Below, piece after piece: positions 6,011 through 7,627 of a stretch of DNA of 7,627 nt. The stretch covers positions 1 to 7,627 of the forward strand of contig JAGRKY010000214.1 in NCBI GenBank assembly GCA_020442095.1. The letters are read 5' to 3'. The position numbers were made by a program, and so were the translations under genes. Source of the stretch: Bauldia sp. (GTDB lineage: Bacteria; Pseudomonadota; Alphaproteobacteria; Rhizobiales; Kaistiaceae). Under the pieces are notes generated by a model. That model was not told the DNA's origin. It saw nothing but the letters and a program-made list of their open reading frames with translations, and ran no database searches. The first letter of the stretch is position 1; the number at the start of each line of letters is the position of its first letter.

Positions 6011-6883
6011 TCAGAACGTCAGGTGCGGGATATAGGCGCGCGCCCCGAATCCACTTGCCTTGAGAAAGGCGCTGACCTTTTCGGCATCCGGGTTTTCGCG
6101 CTCGCCATATTCCTCGGCATGGATGCCGGCGGTGACGAACAGGACGTCGAGACCGAAGTCGTTGGCGCCACGGAGGTCGGTCGCGATCGCATCGCCGATC
6201 GCGAGGATCGCGCTCCGGTCGACCGGCCCGCCCGCGAGGCCGGCGAATCGCGCCATCGCCGTCTCGTAGATCGGCCGATGCGGCTTGCCGAGGACGACGG
6301 TCTCGCCACCGATACCCGCATACCTTTCGGCGAGCGCGCCGGCACACCAGACGAGTGTATCGCCACGTTCGACCACCTTGTCGGGATTGGCGCAAAGCAT
6401 CATCAAGCCGCGCTCCTTCCAGCGGATGAAGGCGTCGGCGTAGTCTTCCGGCGTTTCGACCCGGTCGTCGAAAAGGCCGGTGCAGGAGATGAGCTCCGCC
6501 TCCTCCTCGCCGGCCAGCGTGACGTCGAGCCCGTCATAGATGGCGAGGTCGCGCTCCGCGCCGACATGGTGGACACGGATTCCCGGGCGCGCAGCGAGAT
6601 AGTCGCGCGCCGCGCCGCCCGAGGTGATGATGTCGTCGAAGGCGTCGTGGTCGACGCCGAAGCGGGTAAACTGTTCCATCACCTGCTGTTTCGGCCTCGG
6701 GGCATTGGTGATGATCAGCACCTTCAGCCCGGCCTCGCGGCATTTCCGCAAGGCATCGACGGCGGCCGGGTAAGCGGTGACGCCATTGTGGATGACGCCC
6801 CATGCATCGCAGAGGATGTAGCGATAGTCGGCGACGATTTCGGAAAGGCCGCGGATACGCGGCGGATGGGAGGAATTGCTCAT
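6011..6883 (-). CDS. HAD-IIA-type hydrolase family protein (DxWGV motif)
   Basis: The 290-residue protein belongs to the haloacid dehalogenase superfamily, subfamily IIA, and resembles the group often annotated as TIGR01459. Motif I is LCDAWGVIHNG (24-34) with nucleophile Asp26; motif II is LIITNAPRP (57-64) with Thr59; motif III is LGKPHRPIYETA with Lys200; motif IV is AIGDAIATD with Asp231 and Asp236. The region between motifs II and III holds the IIA cap. The usual second Asp of motif I (position +2) is Trp28, so standard phosphatase acid/base chemistry may be absent and the substrate is unknown. The start at 6883 puts motif I near the N-terminus as in relatives; an upstream TTG at 6919 is possible but has no better ribosome site. 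It sits directly upstream of ribF, so a nucleotide or flavin-phosphate substrate is conceivable but is only guilt by association. Confidence 0.9.
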   Translation of the reverse strand: MSNSSHPPRIRGLSEIVADYRYILCDAWGVIHNGVTAYPAAVDALRKCREAGLKVLIITNAPRPKQQVMEQFTRFGVDHDAFDDIITSGGAARDYLAARPGIRVHHVGAERDLAIYDGLDVTLAGEEEAELISCTGLFDDRVETPEDYADAFIRWKERGLMMLCANPDKVVERGDTLVWCAGALAERYAGIGGETVVLGKPHRPIYETAMARFAGLAGGPVDRSAILAIGDAIATDLRGANDFGLDVLFVTAGIHAEEYGERENPDAEKVSAFLKASGFGARAYIPHLTF

Positions 6884-6890
6884 GCCGGCC

Positions 6891-6919
6891 CGGCTAGCGG
6901 GTCGCAGGGTTCCGGTCAA
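6891..6919 (-). promoter_or_regulatory. Candidate promoter of the HAD-ribF unit
   Basis: On the minus strand TTGACC (6914-6919) is followed after exactly 17 bases by TAGCCG (6891-6896). The -35 element is good and the -10 element weak. Transcription would start within a few bases of the ATG at 6883, implying a leaderless or nearly leaderless message, which would suit the lack of a clear Shine-Dalgarno sequence. Confidence 0.3.
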
Positions 6920-7041
6920 GCGGGCACGAGGGGCCGCGCGAATTTATCCGTCCGGCGTCCGATGCCAACGCTTCATTTACCCTATTCGGCGAGACTCGCT
7001 TCCTGACATACCGAGTTGCCGGAAGGGCGGGGTCGCCGGTC

Positions 7042-7627
7042 GTGGCACACGACAACCAATCTGTTGAGCGGATCGACGTCGTCATCGTCGATTCCGATGC
7101 CGTGCAGCGCAGGGTGCTGGCCGGCCTGATCGCGGACAACGCGCTCAGCCGCTACCAGCCCTTCCCCTGCGCGAGCCCGGAAGAGGCGGCGACCAGCGGC
7201 CGCGACATGTCGCGCGCCATCATCCTTGCCGACATCGAGACGATCGGGGGTCCCGGCCATATCGCCGAAATCGCCGGGAGCAACTCCCGCCTCATCGCCA
7301 CCAGTTCAGCGGGATCGCTCAACGTCGCCCTTGCCGCGGTCAAGGCGGGGGCTTTCGACTTCCTGCCGAAGCCGATCGGCGCCAAGGCCCTGATCCAGGG
7401 GCTGGAGGCCGCCGTCTCGTCGTGGAACAGCGCGCCTTCACCGGCGCCGGCCCGTCCTGCAGAGGTCAAGCCCGCGCCCGAACCACATGCCGCTCCTGCC
7501 GCCGGGCCTTCCGATTTCGCCGGCTTTGTGGGCCGCTCCCCGGCGATGCTCGCCGTCTACGAGCAGATCCGGCGGATGGCGCCGTCCCGTGCCCCGGTCT
7601 TCATCACCGGCGAGAGCGGCACCGGCA
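7042..7627 (+). CDS. NtrC-family sigma-54-dependent response regulator (C-terminus outside window)
   Basis: The frame opens with GTG at 7042 and stays open to the right edge (195 full codons). Residues 11-127 form a receiver domain: IDVVIVDSD at the N-terminus (Asp17), IILADIE with the likely phosphoacceptor Asp64, Thr87/Ser88 at the switch position, and FDFLPKP with Lys110. A Pro/Ala-rich linker covers about 131-156. Then FVGRSPAMLAVYEQIRRMAPS (162-182, the usual lead-in) and FITGESGTG (187-195) begin the AAA+ sigma-54-interaction domain, cut inside Walker A. The start is the least sure part: a GGAAGGGCGGGG stretch (7021-7032) provides a ribosome site, and the frame remains open further upstream without an ATG. 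It is divergent from the HAD gene. The second acidic metal ligand of the receiver is replaced by Ser18. The partner kinase and targets are not in the window. Confidence 0.92.
   Translation, partial: MAHDNQSVERIDVVIVDSDAVQRRVLAGLIADNALSRYQPFPCASPEEAATSGRDMSRAIILADIETIGGPGHIAEIAGSNSRLIATSSAGSLNVALAAVKAGAFDFLPKPIGAKALIQGLEAAVSSWNSAPSPAPARPAEVKPAPEPHAAPAAGPSDFAGFVGRSPAMLAVYEQIRRMAPSRAPVFITGESGTG

Noticed and set aside
5156..7006. A 616-codon open frame on the plus strand opposite ribF and the HAD gene
   Set aside because: It is antisense to two well-supported genes with intact family motifs; composition is typical of a GC shadow frame and no domain is recognisable.
7043..7048. TGGCAC resembling a sigma-54 -24 element
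   Set aside because: No TTGC(A/T) follows at the required spacing, and it overlaps the GTG start and second codon of the regulator.

Overview
The window reads as ordinary chromosome from a GC-rich alphaproteobacterium, most likely Hyphomicrobiales (Rhizobiales) or a close relative. This is inferred from the strongly GC-biased third positions, the tandem catalytic/non-catalytic M16 peptidase pair, an HAD protein with the DxWGV-type motif I beside ribF, and a small lipoprotein with short motifs I associate with rhizobial genomes. No insertion sequence, phage gene, CRISPR array, tRNA or rRNA was seen. Long open frames opposite several genes are GC-driven shadows.

Layout. Positions 1-3576 hold four minus-strand genes in transcription order: rluB (23S rRNA pseudouridine synthase), rsmD (16S rRNA guanine-N2 methyltransferase, overlapping rluB by 20 bp), then after a 123-bp gap a secreted M16 zinc peptidase and its non-catalytic partner, which runs off the left edge. 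The leader of the first peptidase gene contains three head-to-tail imperfect 16-bp units. Only 44 bp separate rluB from the divergent plus-strand gene tadA (tRNA A34 deaminase), so three RNA-modification genes sit side by side. tadA converges, with a 14-bp gap, on a minus-strand lipoprotein gene of unknown function. Upstream of that, also on the minus strand, are ribF (FAD synthesis) and an HAD-IIA-type protein, probably co-transcribed in the order HAD then ribF. A 158-bp divergent intergenic region precedes a plus-strand NtrC-type response regulator, cut by the right edge inside its Walker A motif.

Functionally the window is mainly housekeeping: ribosome and tRNA modification, flavin cofactor synthesis, cell-envelope proteolysis and lipoprotein, plus the start of a sigma-54-type regulator. 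I did not find a convincing new multi-gene system. The points most worth a second look are the tandem 16-bp leader repeats, the lipoprotein and its possible BamF-like segment, the altered receiver domain of the regulator, and the Asp-x-Trp motif of the HAD protein.
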